Source: Dactylococcopsis salina PCC 8305
Lineage (GTDB): Bacteria; Cyanobacteriota; Cyanobacteriia; Cyanobacteriales; Rubidibacteraceae
Direction: 5' to 3'
Assembly (NCBI RefSeq): GCF_000317615.1
Contig: NC_019780.1
Location: 1,054,001 to 1,118,000, forward strand
Length of the DNA: 64,000 nt
Shown here: in pieces, positions 1 through 9,532 of the stretch
Numbering within the stretch: the first letter of the stretch is position 1
How the letters are laid out: every line of letters begins with the position of its first letter
The notes under the pieces: generated by a model
Told to the model about the DNA's origin: nothing
What the model saw: the letters and a program-made list of their open reading frames with translations, nothing else
Databases searched by the model: none
Made by a program: the position numbers and the translations under genes

Positions 1-1
1 C

Positions 2-3000
2 AGCACGATCGCCAATAATGTTGCAACCAATAATGGGGGTGGAATCCGCAACGCTGGTAGTGATGAAGTAGGAATGACCATTTCCCGTAGTACCATCAGT
101 GGGAACTCTGCTTTAGTCGGTGGGGGGATTGATAACGCTAATGAATTATTGATTACCAATAGCACTGTCAGCAGCAATTCTGCCGAAACCCAAGGGGGAG
201 GGATTAATAATACCAATACTCTCACCTTAGTCAGCAGCACGATCGCGCAGAATACTGCCCCCTCCGCCGGCGGACTCTTCAATCCTGAGGGAGAGTTAAC
301 GCTAATCAATAGTTTAATCGCAGGGAATGACTCACAAGACTTACTGAATGAAATTCAAGAGGGATTCATTACTCGCACTGGGGTCATCAACAGCAATGGC
401 GTTAACCTAGTCGCTGATGGTAGCTTCACTAGGGAAAATATTCTCAATGTTGATCCGCTTCTCTCACCGCTACAGGATAATGGAGGATCAACGTTGACTC
501 ATCTGTTGTTGGAAGGGAGTCCCGCCATTGATGTGGGAGAGACTACCTTTATTAGTGATGAATTTGAGCAACGGGGACAGGGCTTCGATCGCGTGGTTAA
601 TGGAACCGTTGATTTAGGGGCGGTGGAAGTGGACAACACAGGGCTAGAACCCAATACCCCTCCCAACGCCGAAGATGATGAAGTCAGCACCATTGTTGGC
701 AATAGCGTTATTGTCAATGTTTTAGAGAATGATAATGATGAAGACGGCGACCCCTTAACAGTTACCATTGTCACCCCTCCTGAACAGGGAGTTGCAGAAG
801 TCGTCGGTGAAAATAATGCTCAGATTGCCTATTCCTCCAATCAAGATTTTAGTGGGACTGATACCCTGGTCTATGAAGTGAGTGATGGTCGCACGGGAAC
901 CGACACCGCCACCGTAACCATTCAAGTAGAACCCATTGCTTTGGATGATGCTGCGACAACAACCGTTAACGCAGAAGTGGCGATTAATGTGTTTGCCAAT
1001 GATCTTCCCATTAATGGCGAAGGATTAACTCTTACCTTTGATGAAACGTCAGTCAACGGGGGCGCGATTGAACAAGATGCTGACACTGATGAATTGATTT
1101 ATGCTCCTCCTACTGATTTTACAGGCACAGATACCTTTAACTACACCATCAGTGATGGGAGCTTTAGCAGTGAAGCAGTGGTATCCGTTACGGTAGAAGA
1201 GAGTCTTTTTGGCGCGATCGTTGTTGATTTTGAAGAAGGGTTTACTGATCAACAGGAAGTTACTAGCCCAATTTCTGTTCCCAATAATGAGGTGACCTTG
1301 ACCGTTGGCTCAGGCACAACAGGGCCAGGAGACAGTAACCCATTTATTGCTCAGGTAGGTGATCCCCAGACAGCATTCATTCCCAATGATGATGCTGAAG
1401 AAGAAGCAGTCGGCAACTTTTTCTTAACCGATGAATCCAATGGACCGAATAACTCACTCAATTACTTCATTGAGTTTGATCAGCCTATTCCTAGCTTAAG
1501 TGTCGATTTATTAGATTTCGTTGATGAACAGTCTAATGACGCTTCTGTTAGTTTAACTGTCTTTTCTGATTCTTTTTCCACTGTTGTGGGCGAGGCTAGT
1601 TCTTCGCTTACTGAAGGAGATGCAGAAAATACTGATTTTGAAAATCTGTCAGTTACTAATCCAAGTGGTCTAATTCAGTCTGCGTCTATTGTTACTCAAT
1701 TCAGCGATCTGGGCACAGGCATTGATAACATTACCTTGTCTCCAGCAGAAGAGGAAGTGACAGACCTTCCCACTGCGCCTGAAGGAAAAACAGGGGAAAG
1801 CTGGGGCGATCCTCACATCGTCACCTTCGATGAAGTTGCTTACGACTTTCAAGCCGCCGCAGAATTTATTCTGGCTCAAGAAACCGAAGGCACTTTAGAA
1901 GTGCAAGTGCGCCAAGAACCGGTGAGTAACAATGTCAGCGTCAATACGGCTGTCGCCACTACCCTTGATGGGGAAACCGTCATGATTGATGTCAGTGATG
2001 ACCAGCCCCTGCAAATTAACGGCAATGCCAACGCTTTGGCAGAGGGTGAGTCCACTACTGTCGGCAATGGCGAAATCTTCCGCGAGGGCAATACTTACAC
2101 CGTTATCTATCCCGGTGAGGATGGAGAAGTGAATGATGGGGATGAGCGCCTGATTGTGGATACCCGCAGCAGTTCTCTGGATGTAGAAGTTCAACTGGCA
2201 GCCGATCGCGCTGGTGGTTTTGAAGGCTTACTCGGGAATGCCGATATGGATGGAGAAAATGACATTGCCACTGCTGATGGTGAACCCTTATCGCGTCCCC
2301 TTCCCTTTGACCAACTGTATGGAGATTTCCGCAGTGATTGGCGTGTGGATAGCGAGGAAGAATCTCTCTTTACCTATGATGAAGGCGAAAGCCCTGATTC
2401 CTTCTATCAGCCTGACTTTCCCTCTGAACTAGCGACTTTAGACAACCTTGATCCAGAAGTACGAGCTGCAGCCGAACAAGCTGCCCGAGATGCTGGCTTA
2501 CAAGAAGGGACGTTTAACTTTGACAGTGCAGTGCTTGATTTTGCCCTGACTCAGGATGAAGAGTTCTTAGAGGCTGGCGGCAATGCGAATACTGTTGATA
2601 ATGAGAATACTGTTTCTGCTACTGAAGGCGATCCTTATGCCGATGAGGTCATTGCTTACGAACCCGACTTTTCTGATGGTAACGTTCCCACTAACGAAAA
2701 CTTTACTGACCCGGTGGTTGCAGTAGGAGCTCCTGATTACAACCCTGATAGCGAAACAGGGAGTGTTTCTCTAGGTTCCGGTGGACGCATTACCCTGCAA
2801 TTTACCGATAATGTCCTTACAGGAAGTGGCGATAATCAGCCAGATTTACGAATCTTTGAAGTTGGCCCTGATGTGGAAAATACCTTTGTTGAAATCAGCG
2901 AAGATGGAGAAGAGTTTATTTCCATAGGAGAGGTTGCTGGGGATGTTTCCACCCTTGATATTGATGCCTCTTTAGAAGCCAACGAGATTGATCCTGCCAC

Positions 3001-5953
3001 AGAGTTTCGTTTTGTCCGCCTGCAAGATAACCCAGAGGAAGGAGACAGTGGTGGTGGTACGCCTGGAGCCGACATTGACGCGATCGAAGTGATTACCCCA
3101 GAAGCACCGACGACAGACCTTCCTACTTCACCAGAAGGCAAAATTGGCATTAGCTGGGGAGATCCTCATTTAGTCACCTTCGATGAAGTTGCTTACGACT
3201 TTCAAGCCGCCGCAGAATTTATTCTGGCTCAAGAAACCGAAGGCACTTTAGAAGTGCAAGTGCGCCAAGAACCGGTGAGTAACAATGTCAGCGTCAATAC
3301 GGCTGTCGCCACTACCCTTGATGGGGAAACCGTCATGATTGATGTCAGTGATGACCAGCCCCTGCAAATTAACGGCAATGCCAACGCTTTGGCAGAGGGT
3401 GAGTCCACTACTGTCGGCAATGGCGAAATCTTCCGCGAGGGCAATACTTACACCGTTATCTATCCCGGTGAGGATGGAGAAGTGAATGATGGGGATGAGC
3501 GCCTGATTGTGGATACTCGCAGCAGTTCTCTGGATGTAGAAGTTCAACTGGCCGAAGATCGCGCTGGTGGTTTTGAAGGCTTACTCGGGAATGCCGATAT
3601 GGATGGAGAAAATGACATTGCCACTGCTGATGGTGAACCCTTACCCCGTCCGCTTCCTTTTGACGAACTCTATGGCGACTTCCGCAGTGATTGGCGAGTA
3701 GATAGCCAACAGGAGTCTTTGTTTACTTACGATGAGGGAGAAAGTCCTGATTCCTTCTATCAACCCGAGTTTCCTTCTGCACCAGCGACCCTCGATAACC
3801 TTGACCCAGACGTGCGAGCAGCAGCCGAACAAGCAGCCCGAGATGCTGGCTTACAAGAAGGGACGTTTAACTTTAATAGTGCTGTTCTTGATTTTGCTCT
3901 CACTGAAGATGAAACTTTCTTGGAGTCGGCGCAAGAGGTTCCTACAGTTAATGCGGATAATCAAGTTCTTTTCGACGAGACTGTAGAAGAAGAGTTAGTG
4001 TTTGGCAGTACCAGCGATGATACTTTTGATGCCAGTGAAGCCGACCCTTACACCGGCAATATGCAAATTGTCTTTACGGGGGCGGGAGAAGATACGGTGG
4101 ATGGAACTGATGCCACCGGAAATAACCGCCTCTATACTAGCTCTGATAATGATCGGATTTTGGCAGCGCAGCGCGATCGCGTCTTTACTAACGGTGGCGA
4201 TGATGAAATTTTAGCAGCTAGCAATAACCGCATCTTTGCTGGAGCAGGGAATGACCTAGTTGATACTTCTCAAGGTAGCAGTAATAATCGCCTTTATGGT
4301 CAAGCTGGGGATGATGAGCTTTTTGCCGGAAATAATGATGTTCTATTAGGAGGAGAAGGTGAGGATCGTCTCTTTATTGTTACCCAGGGAGATAATATCC
4401 TCACTGGAAATACAGGTGCTGACCAATTTTGGATTACTACTGCCGAAGTTCCCAACAGCCTTAACACGGTTACCGACTTTACCTCGGGAGAAGATGTAAT
4501 TGGCGTCGGAGGGTTTCCAGAACTAACTTTTGCTGACCTCACTCTGACTCAAGAAGAAGCGGATACCATCATTAGCTTCGGGGCTAATACGGGATTGGTG
4601 GATGAAGAAACTCCCATAGCAGTGTTACAGGGCATTCAAGCCAATAGCTTAATCCCTGAAAATTTTATCTTTGATTCTCCTGACACTGCTGAATCCTTTA
4701 ACATCGAATTAGACTATCGTTTTGCTCCTCCTGAGGCATTTGATGACATTGACAAAGCCCGCTTAGAAGAAGCAGCTACTATCTGGGAGTCTTTCATTGT
4801 TGATGAATTTCCAGAAATTCCAGCAGGAAGTACGATTGGACTTCCAAATCCTCAAAGTGATGAAGCAAATTCGGAAGAAGTTGTTATCGAGGAACCGCTT
4901 GGTGATTTACGTATCTTTTTAGCCGCTAAATCACTTGATGGTCCAGCTGCTTTTGCGGGACCCAGAATTCCAGAAGTTAATGACACCATTCCTGATGACA
5001 TTTTTGAAGGATTTAATAGCAGTGATTTTGAACCGAGAATTGGCGCTCTCACCTTTAACACTGACGAAGAGGGAAGTGCAATTGTCAATGTTGCTCTTGC
5101 TTTACATGAAATGGGTCACGTTTTGGGGATTGGAAGTTCTCCAGCTTTTGATGAACGGGTTAATGAAGACTTGTTTTTTGAAGGAGAAACTGCATCTGCT
5201 CTCAATAATGGAGAACCCATCCCCATTTTGTCCAGAGATGAGGGTCATATTGAAGAAGGATTCACCCTCAGTGATGAAATTGCTCCTTTGCTTGGTCCTG
5301 GCGTTGGCGATAGTTTACCCACTGTTCTTGATCTGGCAATTCTCAAGGATATTGGCTACGAAATCCCTGTTCTCGAAAACCTAGAAGGAGAAGAACTTCC
5401 TACTCTAGACTATATTCGTCAGGGAACTTTTGGCGATGATAATGATTTCCGTTATTTATACGGTCATAATGGGGAGGACACCATTTTTGGTGGGGACGGC
5501 AATGATTTTCTCATTGGCAGTTTCTTGCGCTCTTCTGGGAATATTTTTATCCAAAATGGTGTTTTGCAACTGCAAAATTATTTACAACCAGAAGATGAGG
5601 CTGATCAATTATTTGGAGAAGCAGGAGATGACTGGCTCATCGGGAATGGCGGAGATGATCATCTCGCTGGCGGGACTGGCGATGATGAACTGCAAGGAGA
5701 TTTAGGCATAGATACCTTTATCTTTGAAGCAAACAATGGAGCAGATATTATTACTGATTTTGATGTTACCAATGAAATCATGCAAATTGCTTCAGGTTTA
5801 GGCTTTACTACGGGTACAGAAGTCTTGGAGACGCTCACGAAGCCATCTGATGACGTTTCTCGCTTAACATTAAGTGCAGGGAATACTATTGATGTATTAC
5901 ACGAATCAATGTCTGGGACACCCCTGACTGCTACTAATTTCCAAGTGATTTAA
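2..5953 (+). CDS. Giant secreted RTX protein: beta-helix, Ig-like, tandem vWD and zinc metalloprotease domains (5' end outside window)
   Basis: The frame is open to the window edge, so the N-terminus is missing; the first in-frame ATG is at 74. Domains in order: Ser/Thr/Asn/Gly-rich beta-helix repeats (to about 440), a choice-of-anchor-Q-like motif (LLEGSPAIDVG, about 505-540), two cadherin/Ig-like domains (about 655-1200), an unassigned domain (about 1215-1750), a von Willebrand D-like domain starting SWGDPH (about 1797-2540), an unassigned domain (about 2630-3100), a second vWD-like copy (about 3150-3900), RTX-like Asp/Gly/Asn repeats (about 3990-4680), a metalloprotease domain with HEMGHVLGIG (codon H at 5105), and C-terminal RTX repeats (GEDTIFGGDGNDFL). 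The HExxHxxG helix has Ser where matrixins carry the third His; the downstream GHIEEGF may supply a ligand as in leishmanolysin-like enzymes. RTX ends suggest calcium binding and type I secretion. Adhesion plus proteolysis is inferred; the substrate is unknown. Confidence 0.85.
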   Translation, partial: STIANNVATNNGGGIRNAGSDEVGMTISRSTISGNSALVGGGIDNANELLITNSTVSSNSAETQGGGINNTNTLTLVSSTIAQNTAPSAGGLFNPEGELTLINSLIAGNDSQDLLNEIQEGFITRTGVINSNGVNLVADGSFTRENILNVDPLLSPLQDNGGSTLTHLLLEGSPAIDVGETTFISDEFEQRGQGFDRVVNGTVDLGAVEVDNTGLEPNTPPNAEDDEVSTIVGNSVIVNVLENDNDEDGDPLTVTIVTPPEQGVAEVVGENNAQIAYSSNQDFSGTDTLVYEVSDGRTGTDTATVTIQVEPIALDDAATTTVNAEVAINVFANDLPINGEGLTLTFDETSVNGGAIEQDADTDELIYAPPTDFTGTDTFNYTISDGSFSSEAVVSVTVEESLFGAIVVDFEEGFTDQQEVTSPISVPNNEVTLTVGSGTTGPGDSNPFIAQVGDPQTAFIPNDDAEEEAVGNFFLTDESNGPNNSLNYFIEFDQPIPSLSVDLLDFVDEQSNDASVSLTVFSDSFSTVVGEASSSLTEGDAENTDFENLSVTNPSGLIQSASIVTQFSDLGTGIDNITLSPAEEEVTDLPTAPEGKTGESWGDPHIVTFDEVAYDFQAAAEFILAQETEGTLEVQVRQEPVSNNVSVNTAVATTLDGETVMIDVSDDQPLQINGNANALAEGESTTVGNGEIFREGNTYTVIYPGEDGEVNDGDERLIVDTRSSSLDVEVQLAADRAGGFEGLLGNADMDGENDIATADGEPLSRPLPFDQLYGDFRSDWRVDSEEESLFTYDEGESPDSFYQPDFPSELATLDNLDPEVRAAAEQAARDAGLQEGTFNFDSAVLDFALTQDEEFLEAGGNANTVDNENTVSATEGDPYADEVIAYEPDFSDGNVPTNENFTDPVVAVGAPDYNPDSETGSVSLGSGGRITLQFTDNVLTGSGDNQPDLRIFEVGPDVENTFVEISEDGEEFISIGEVAGDVSTLDIDASLEANEIDPATEFRFVRLQDNPEEGDSGGGTPGADIDAIEVITPEAPTTDLPTSPEGKIGISWGDPHLVTFDEVAYDFQAAAEFILAQETEGTLEVQVRQEPVSNNVSVNTAVATTLDGETVMIDVSDDQPLQINGNANALAEGESTTVGNGEIFREGNTYTVIYPGEDGEVNDGDERLIVDTRSSSLDVEVQLAEDRAGGFEGLLGNADMDGENDIATADGEPLPRPLPFDELYGDFRSDWRVDSQQESLFTYDEGESPDSFYQPEFPSAPATLDNLDPDVRAAAEQAARDAGLQEGTFNFNSAVLDFALTEDETFLESAQEVPTVNADNQVLFDETVEEELVFGSTSDDTFDASEADPYTGNMQIVFTGAGEDTVDGTDATGNNRLYTSSDNDRILAAQRDRVFTNGGDDEILAASNNRIFAGAGNDLVDTSQGSSNNRLYGQAGDDELFAGNNDVLLGGEGEDRLFIVTQGDNILTGNTGADQFWITTAEVPNSLNTVTDFTSGEDVIGVGGFPELTFADLTLTQEEADTIISFGANTGLVDEETPIAVLQGIQANSLIPENFIFDSPDTAESFNIELDYRFAPPEAFDDIDKARLEEAATIWESFIVDEFPEIPAGSTIGLPNPQSDEANSEEVVIEEPLGDLRIFLAAKSLDGPAAFAGPRIPEVNDTIPDDIFEGFNSSDFEPRIGALTFNTDEEGSAIVNVALALHEMGHVLGIGSSPAFDERVNEDLFFEGETASALNNGEPIPILSRDEGHIEEGFTLSDEIAPLLGPGVGDSLPTVLDLAILKDIGYEIPVLENLEGEELPTLDYIRQGTFGDDNDFRYLYGHNGEDTIFGGDGNDFLIGSFLRSSGNIFIQNGVLQLQNYLQPEDEADQLFGEAGDDWLIGNGGDDHLAGGTGDDELQGDLGIDTFIFEANNGADIITDFDVTNEIMQIASGLGFTTGTEVLETLTKPSDDVSRLTLSAGNTIDVLHESMSGTPLTATNFQVI
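1821..3638 (+). repeat. Internal near-identical duplication of the vWD-coding segment
   Basis: About 465 bp at 1821-2285 recurs at 3174-3638 with an exact offset of 1353 bp (451 codons). Only a handful of substitutions are visible (for example GCAGCC against GCCGAA before GATCGCGCTGG). Sequence outside the block diverges sharply. Such DNA-level identity inside one gene indicates a recent duplication or ongoing gene conversion. Confidence 0.9.
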
Positions 5954-6034
5954 CAGAATCTTAAAAAACTGTTCCCAATTTTAAACATAGAGTTGATCCA
6001 TCTCTCCCATGTTTGTTTTTATTGGGGTTTCAGC

Positions 6035-6062
6035 AAGGGGAGGAATATTATTTCCTTCCCTT
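6035..6062. terminator. Hairpin between convergent genes
   Basis: AAGGGGAGGAA (6035-6045) pairs with TTCCTTCCCTT (6052-6062), with one G-T wobble and a 6-nt loop. It lies between the stop of the giant exoprotein gene and the convergent small membrane protein gene. There is no clean T-run, so intrinsic termination is only plausible. Confidence 0.4.
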
Positions 6063-6095
6063 ACCCGAACTGCGATTTCTCTCTAATTCCTTGAT

Positions 6096-6410
6096 TTAAC
6101 CTGCGGAAGTTGCGGGTTTTTGCTGGCTTTCAGGGGGCTGACGGCGCTTTTTGCTGGTTGATTCTTCTTCTAATGGCGCCATTTGGATATGATTTAATAG
6201 GGTGGTGACAAACGCAAATAGCAGGAAGGGTAAAGAGAGAACGAGAATTAATCCTACAGTTGCTAAAGCGTAAATTTGTCGATCGCTGCTCCAGAGAGCT
6301 AGAGCAGTAGCTAAACTGATAAAAATCACAATCAACCAGACGATGATTTGCCCATAAATATCACCAAAGGTTAAAGTACATTTGAATTGGTATTTTTGTA
6401 GATCGTTCAT
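6096..6410 (-). CDS. Small two-TM membrane protein, unknown function
   Basis: 104 residues. Two hydrophobic segments are visible (about residues 20-40 and 48-70), followed by a charged, Lys/Arg/Gln-rich cytosol-type tail containing SKKRRQPP. A short polar N-terminus precedes TM1. I do not recognise a family. It is convergent with the giant exoprotein gene and separated from the next minus-strand gene (6669-6896) by about 260 bp of AT-rich DNA with a repeat, so it is probably its own transcription unit. Coding status rests on the coherent membrane topology and an ATG start. Confidence 0.6.
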   Translation of the reverse strand: MNDLQKYQFKCTLTFGDIYGQIIVWLIVIFISLATALALWSSDRQIYALATVGLILVLSLPFLLFAFVTTLLNHIQMAPLEEESTSKKRRQPPESQQKPATSAG

Positions 6411-6564
6411 AGTTGTTTTCAGGGTTCTTTAGTATTTATTTTATGCTGCGAGTTTGACGCTTACTCTTTATAGTTTGATAAAAAACTCTATGCTGTTGTT
6501 ATTTTTAATTCAATTTCTTTTTATTTTTTAATAAACTGTTACATTTTTGTATCATTTAATTGCT

Positions 6565-6595
6565 GTTGGGTTTCGCTTCGCTCCACCCAACCTAC
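6565..6595. repeat. GTTGGGTTTCG/CACCCAACCTAC palindromic repeat (family A)
   Basis: An imperfect inverted repeat, GTTGGGT...ACCCAAC, followed by CTAC. It is a single copy of the most abundant repeat family in this window. The rest of 6411-6668 is AT-rich with no recognisable gene. Confidence 0.85.
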
Positions 6596-6668
6596 TCTTT
6601 ATCATGGATTGAGCGAGCTTGATATTACAACTGATTTCAGATTGCTATAGCAGTCTTAAATTAACTTT

Positions 6669-6896
6669 TTATAGTAAAAATATGAGTAGGAAAAGATTCC
6701 GAATTAGCTGAGGCATTGCTTTAATTTGTTGTAGCACTTCTTGGGGCATAATTGTAAAAAAGACTCTTAAAACAATTAAAATTATAAAAATTTGGAAGGC
6801 GGTGTTAAAGCTAATTACTATTAACTTTAAGGCGGCTTTTATCACCAACCAGATGATGATTAACGCTGCAATAAGAATGATCCATTCGATATTCAT
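6669..6896 (-). CDS. Small hydrophobic membrane protein, unknown function
   Basis: 75 residues and almost entirely hydrophobic. Two or three TM segments are visible (about 4-24 and 33-48, with a hydrophobic C-terminal LLIFLL). The few charged residues are Lys/Arg at segment ends. No family is recognised. It is divergently oriented to the monooxygenase gene at 7026, with about 130 bp between them, so that gap probably contains both promoters. A real gene is likely but unproven. Confidence 0.5.
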   Translation of the reverse strand: MNIEWIILIAALIIIWLVIKAALKLIVISFNTAFQIFIILIVLRVFFTIMPQEVLQQIKAMPQLIRNLFLLIFLL

Positions 6897-7025
6897 GGGA
6901 TTTTTGCACTCTAAACCCCCAGAGTTACCTTATTTTATAAGAAATTTTGATCAAGTTGATGTTTTTATCTTTTTCACGTCACAATAAAGAAGTAAACTTA
7001 TATTAAGAAAGTTACATCATCAGCG

Positions 7026-8273
7026 ATGACTTTGCAATCATTAACCCAGACGAAGGGAGATTCTTCTCAAAACCTAGATTACGATGTGGTAATTGTTGGC
7101 GCCAATATTACTGGCTTAACTTTAGCGGTCACTTTACAACAGAGTAACTTACGAGTGGCGATCGTGGAAGCAACACCCCTCGACGTGACCGCACAGCGCG
7201 ATCGCGCTTATGCTATTTCTGTCTTTTCTGGGCGTATTTTCGCAGGATTAGGGGTATGGGAGAATATTGAACCCAAAATTGGCAAATTTCGCCAGATTCG
7301 TCTCAGTGATGGTCAATTTCCCCAAGTGGTCGCCTTTGAAACCGAAGATATTAACAGCGAGTATTTAGGATATGCGGCGGAACATTATGTTTTACATACG
7401 GCGTTACAGAAACGATTAGAAAGCAGTGAGAATATACAATGGTTATGTCCAGCAAAAGTAGAAAGTATTGAACATCAGGATCAATCCGTTAAGATTAGGG
7501 TTTCTCAAGGGGGGAAAGAGGAAATAATCACCACGAGATTAATTGTTGGGGCTGATGGAGCGCGATCGCGGGTGCGAGAAAATGCTAATATCAAGACGAT
7601 GGGATGGAATTATTGGCAATCTTGCGTGACGACGGTATTTCACCACCAAACTACGCCAAACGATACCGCATTTGAGCGTTTTTGGCACACAGGGCCAATG
7701 GGAATTTTACCCCTACCTGGCAATCGCTGTCAGGTGGTCTGGACAGCCCCTCACGAAGAAGCGCAACGTCTCCAGGCAATGGATGAGAAACAGTTTATCG
7801 AAAAACTGACTCAACGCACGGGGGGATCATTAGCAGACATTGAATTACTTAAAGATCGCTTGGTGTTTCCAGTGCAATTAATGCAAAGTAATCGTTATGT
7901 TTTACCGAATTTGGCGTTAATTGGGGATGCCGCCCATCGTTGTCATCCAGTGGGAGGGCAAGGTTTAAATTTGGGAATACGAGATGCGGCGGTATTAGGA
8001 GAAATTTTACAACAAGCGAGCGATCGAGGGGAAGATATTGGAGAGATTCAAGTTTTGAAGCGTTACCAACGGTGGCGCAAAACTGAAAATCTTGCCATTC
8101 TAGGATTGACTGATTTGCTCGATCGAAGTTTCTCGAATCAATTTTTACCGATGGTTTTAAGCCGTCGCGCAGGAATTTGGATGATGAGAAATGTTCCCCC
8201 TCTCAAACGATTGGCTTTAGAAATAATGACGGGATTAAAAGGAAAGTCACCTGTTTTAACGAAAACGAGTTAA
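7026..8273 (+). CDS. FAD-dependent aromatic monooxygenase, UbiH/VisC/Coq6 family
   Basis: 415 residues, typical of the family. An N-terminal dinucleotide-binding fold is visible (DVVIVGANITGLTLAV, about residues 20-35, with the third Gly of GxGxxG conserved loosely). The DG motif is present (GADGARSRVRE, about 177) and the FAD ribityl-binding motif is clear (GDAAHRCHPVGGQGLNLG, about 300). The family hydroxylates quinone head groups or related aromatics using NAD(P)H and O2. In cyanobacteria, members have been annotated as UbiH-like; the exact substrate here, possibly quinone related, is not readable from sequence. The gene is monocistronic and followed at once by repeat DNA. Confidence 0.88.
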   Translation: MTLQSLTQTKGDSSQNLDYDVVIVGANITGLTLAVTLQQSNLRVAIVEATPLDVTAQRDRAYAISVFSGRIFAGLGVWENIEPKIGKFRQIRLSDGQFPQVVAFETEDINSEYLGYAAEHYVLHTALQKRLESSENIQWLCPAKVESIEHQDQSVKIRVSQGGKEEIITTRLIVGADGARSRVRENANIKTMGWNYWQSCVTTVFHHQTTPNDTAFERFWHTGPMGILPLPGNRCQVVWTAPHEEAQRLQAMDEKQFIEKLTQRTGGSLADIELLKDRLVFPVQLMQSNRYVLPNLALIGDAAHRCHPVGGQGLNLGIRDAAVLGEILQQASDRGEDIGEIQVLKRYQRWRKTENLAILGLTDLLDRSFSNQFLPMVLSRRAGIWMMRNVPPLKRLALEIMTGLKGKSPVLTKTS

Positions 8274-8274
8274 T

Positions 8275-8508
8275 GTTGGGTTTAGCGAACTGTTGGGTTT
8301 CGTGAACTACACCCAACCTACATTTTTGTCCTTTGTCCTTTGTCATTCGGTGAAACCAAGCCTCCCCGTAGGTTCGGTGAAACGAAGTGAAACCCAACAC
8401 AAGTGAAACCAAGCCTCCCCGTAGGTTCGGTGAAACGAAGTGAAACCCAACACAAGTGAAACCAAGCCTCCCCGTAGGTTGGGTGAAACGAAGTGAAACC
8501 CAACACAA
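8275..8508. repeat. Family A repeats: two degenerate copies plus three 53-bp tandem units
   Basis: 8275-8321 holds two overlapping GTTGGGTTT/ACCCAACCTAC copies. From 8350 a 53-bp unit (GTGAAACCAAGCCTCCCCGT, then AGGTTCGGTGAAACGAAGTG, then AAACCCAACACAA) repeats three times with starts at 8350, 8403 and 8456; the third has GGGTTGGGTG-like sequence instead of TTCGGTG. A heptamer-like TTTGTCC run links the two blocks. Reading frames through the array are by-products. Confidence 0.9.
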
Positions 8509-8523
8509 GTTAGTCATTGAGTA

Positions 8524-8571
8524 GTAGAGACGTTCCATGGAACGTCTGTACCGCCATGGAACGTCTGTACA
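8524..8571. repeat. CCATGG-centred palindrome pair (family B)
   Basis: AGACGTTCCATGGAACGTCT is a perfect 20-bp palindrome, here flanked by GTAG and GTAC, followed by a half copy (CCATGGAACGTCTGTAC). The same element occurs at about 53325-53351. Here it replaces the 3' end of the FecCD permease pseudogene. Confidence 0.85.
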
Positions 8572-9346
8572 TTCCCCCGATCATCGCAACCACTGGTAAT
8601 TGTCCCTCGTGAGTTCCTCCCACTAATTGCCGTGAAAGATGCGGCGCCATCAACCCCACAAAACCAATTGCACCAGCAGTGGCAACCGAAGCACTGGCAA
8701 GGGCGACGCTGGTAAGGAGTAGTAGCCCTCTTTGTCGCTCGATCGCGCTTCCTAACCCGATTGCGACTTCATCCCCCAAACTCAGCGCATTTAATTCCCT
8801 TGCCATCATGATCGCCAATAAACCCAATCCCACCAACCAAGGCAATAAAGTAAACAACTGCTCCCAACTGCGTCCATAAACACTTCCCGTTAACCAAACC
8901 CAAGCCTGAGAGACGTTATTAATGTTGCCAAAGGTAATCATCAAATTGGTGAGCGCCCCAGTAATGAGATTTAAGCCCACACCCACTAAAATCAGTCTGA
9001 CAGGGGAACTCCCTCCTTACCAAGCCAGAAGGTAAATCGCAGTTGCCACCGTAATCGCACCAGCAAAAGCCACCACAGATAACAGCGCGATCGGTGCTGA
9101 GGGGATTAATACCAATAACGTCACTGCCGCCAGAGAAGCCCCAGCATTCACCCCAATAATACTCGGTGCTGCCAGAGGATTCCGAGTAATCCCCTGTGTA
9201 ATCGAACCCGCGATCGCTAACCCCACTCCCACCAGAAACGCCACCAACGTTCGGGGCAACCGTAACTTCCTCACAATAAACGTATAATCGGAATTACTGG
9301 CATCTAACCCCAAAATCACTTTAATCCTTTCTAAAGGAGGTATTAA
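8572..9346 (-). pseudogene. FecCD-type iron-siderophore/cobalamin ABC permease remnant
   Basis: On the minus strand the sequence reads LRLPRTLVAFLVGVGLAIAG, then GITRNPLAAPSIIGVNAGAS, later LWLTGS-like TM segments and GAIGFVGLMAPHLSRQLVG, all hallmarks of FecCD permeases. Three lesions are visible: the first 50 or so residues are absent; a TAA at 9017-9019 interrupts the frame (the codon before it is TGG and the downstream GGSSPVRLILVGVG stays in the same frame); and the C-terminal third is replaced by the palindromic repeat at 8524-8571. No cognate ATPase or binding protein is nearby. An intact version would have imported Fe-siderophore or cobalamin. Confidence 0.88.
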
Positions 9347-9377
9347 GAATAATTTGCAAATGATAGACTTTCAACTT

Positions 9378-9479
9378 ATACCATTTTGGAAAAATCAAGT
9401 TACATTAAAGCCCCCCAAACTTGGGGGGTTGGGGGGCTTAGGTAGTCTGTCTGTAGCGCCAATTGTTCACCCATGGTAT
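9378..9479. repeat. 102-bp MITE-like element (family C), copy 1
   Basis: It begins ATACCATTTTGGAAAA and ends with a degenerate CATGGTAT. The interior holds AGTTACATTAAAGCCCCCCA, a G-run hairpin and TGTAGCGCCAATT. It matches the copy at 14591-14692 over its full length, which gives the boundaries. Confidence 0.8.
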
Positions 9480-9532
9480 TAGCTGGGGTTAGGTGATGTA
9501 ACTAATTATGATGGAGAGGGAAAACTGTTATT

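Noticed and set aside
1895..2194. Antisense 99-codon frame repeated at 3248-3547
   Set aside because: Exact by-product of the duplicated vWD coding DNA on the opposite strand.
4935..5384. 149-codon frame within the metalloprotease region
   Set aside because: Alternative frame of a well-supported domain containing HEMGH; no features of its own.
8350..8508. Possible CRISPR or gene in the 53-bp units
   Set aside because: Contiguous identical units with internal family A arms; open frames are by-products of the repeat.
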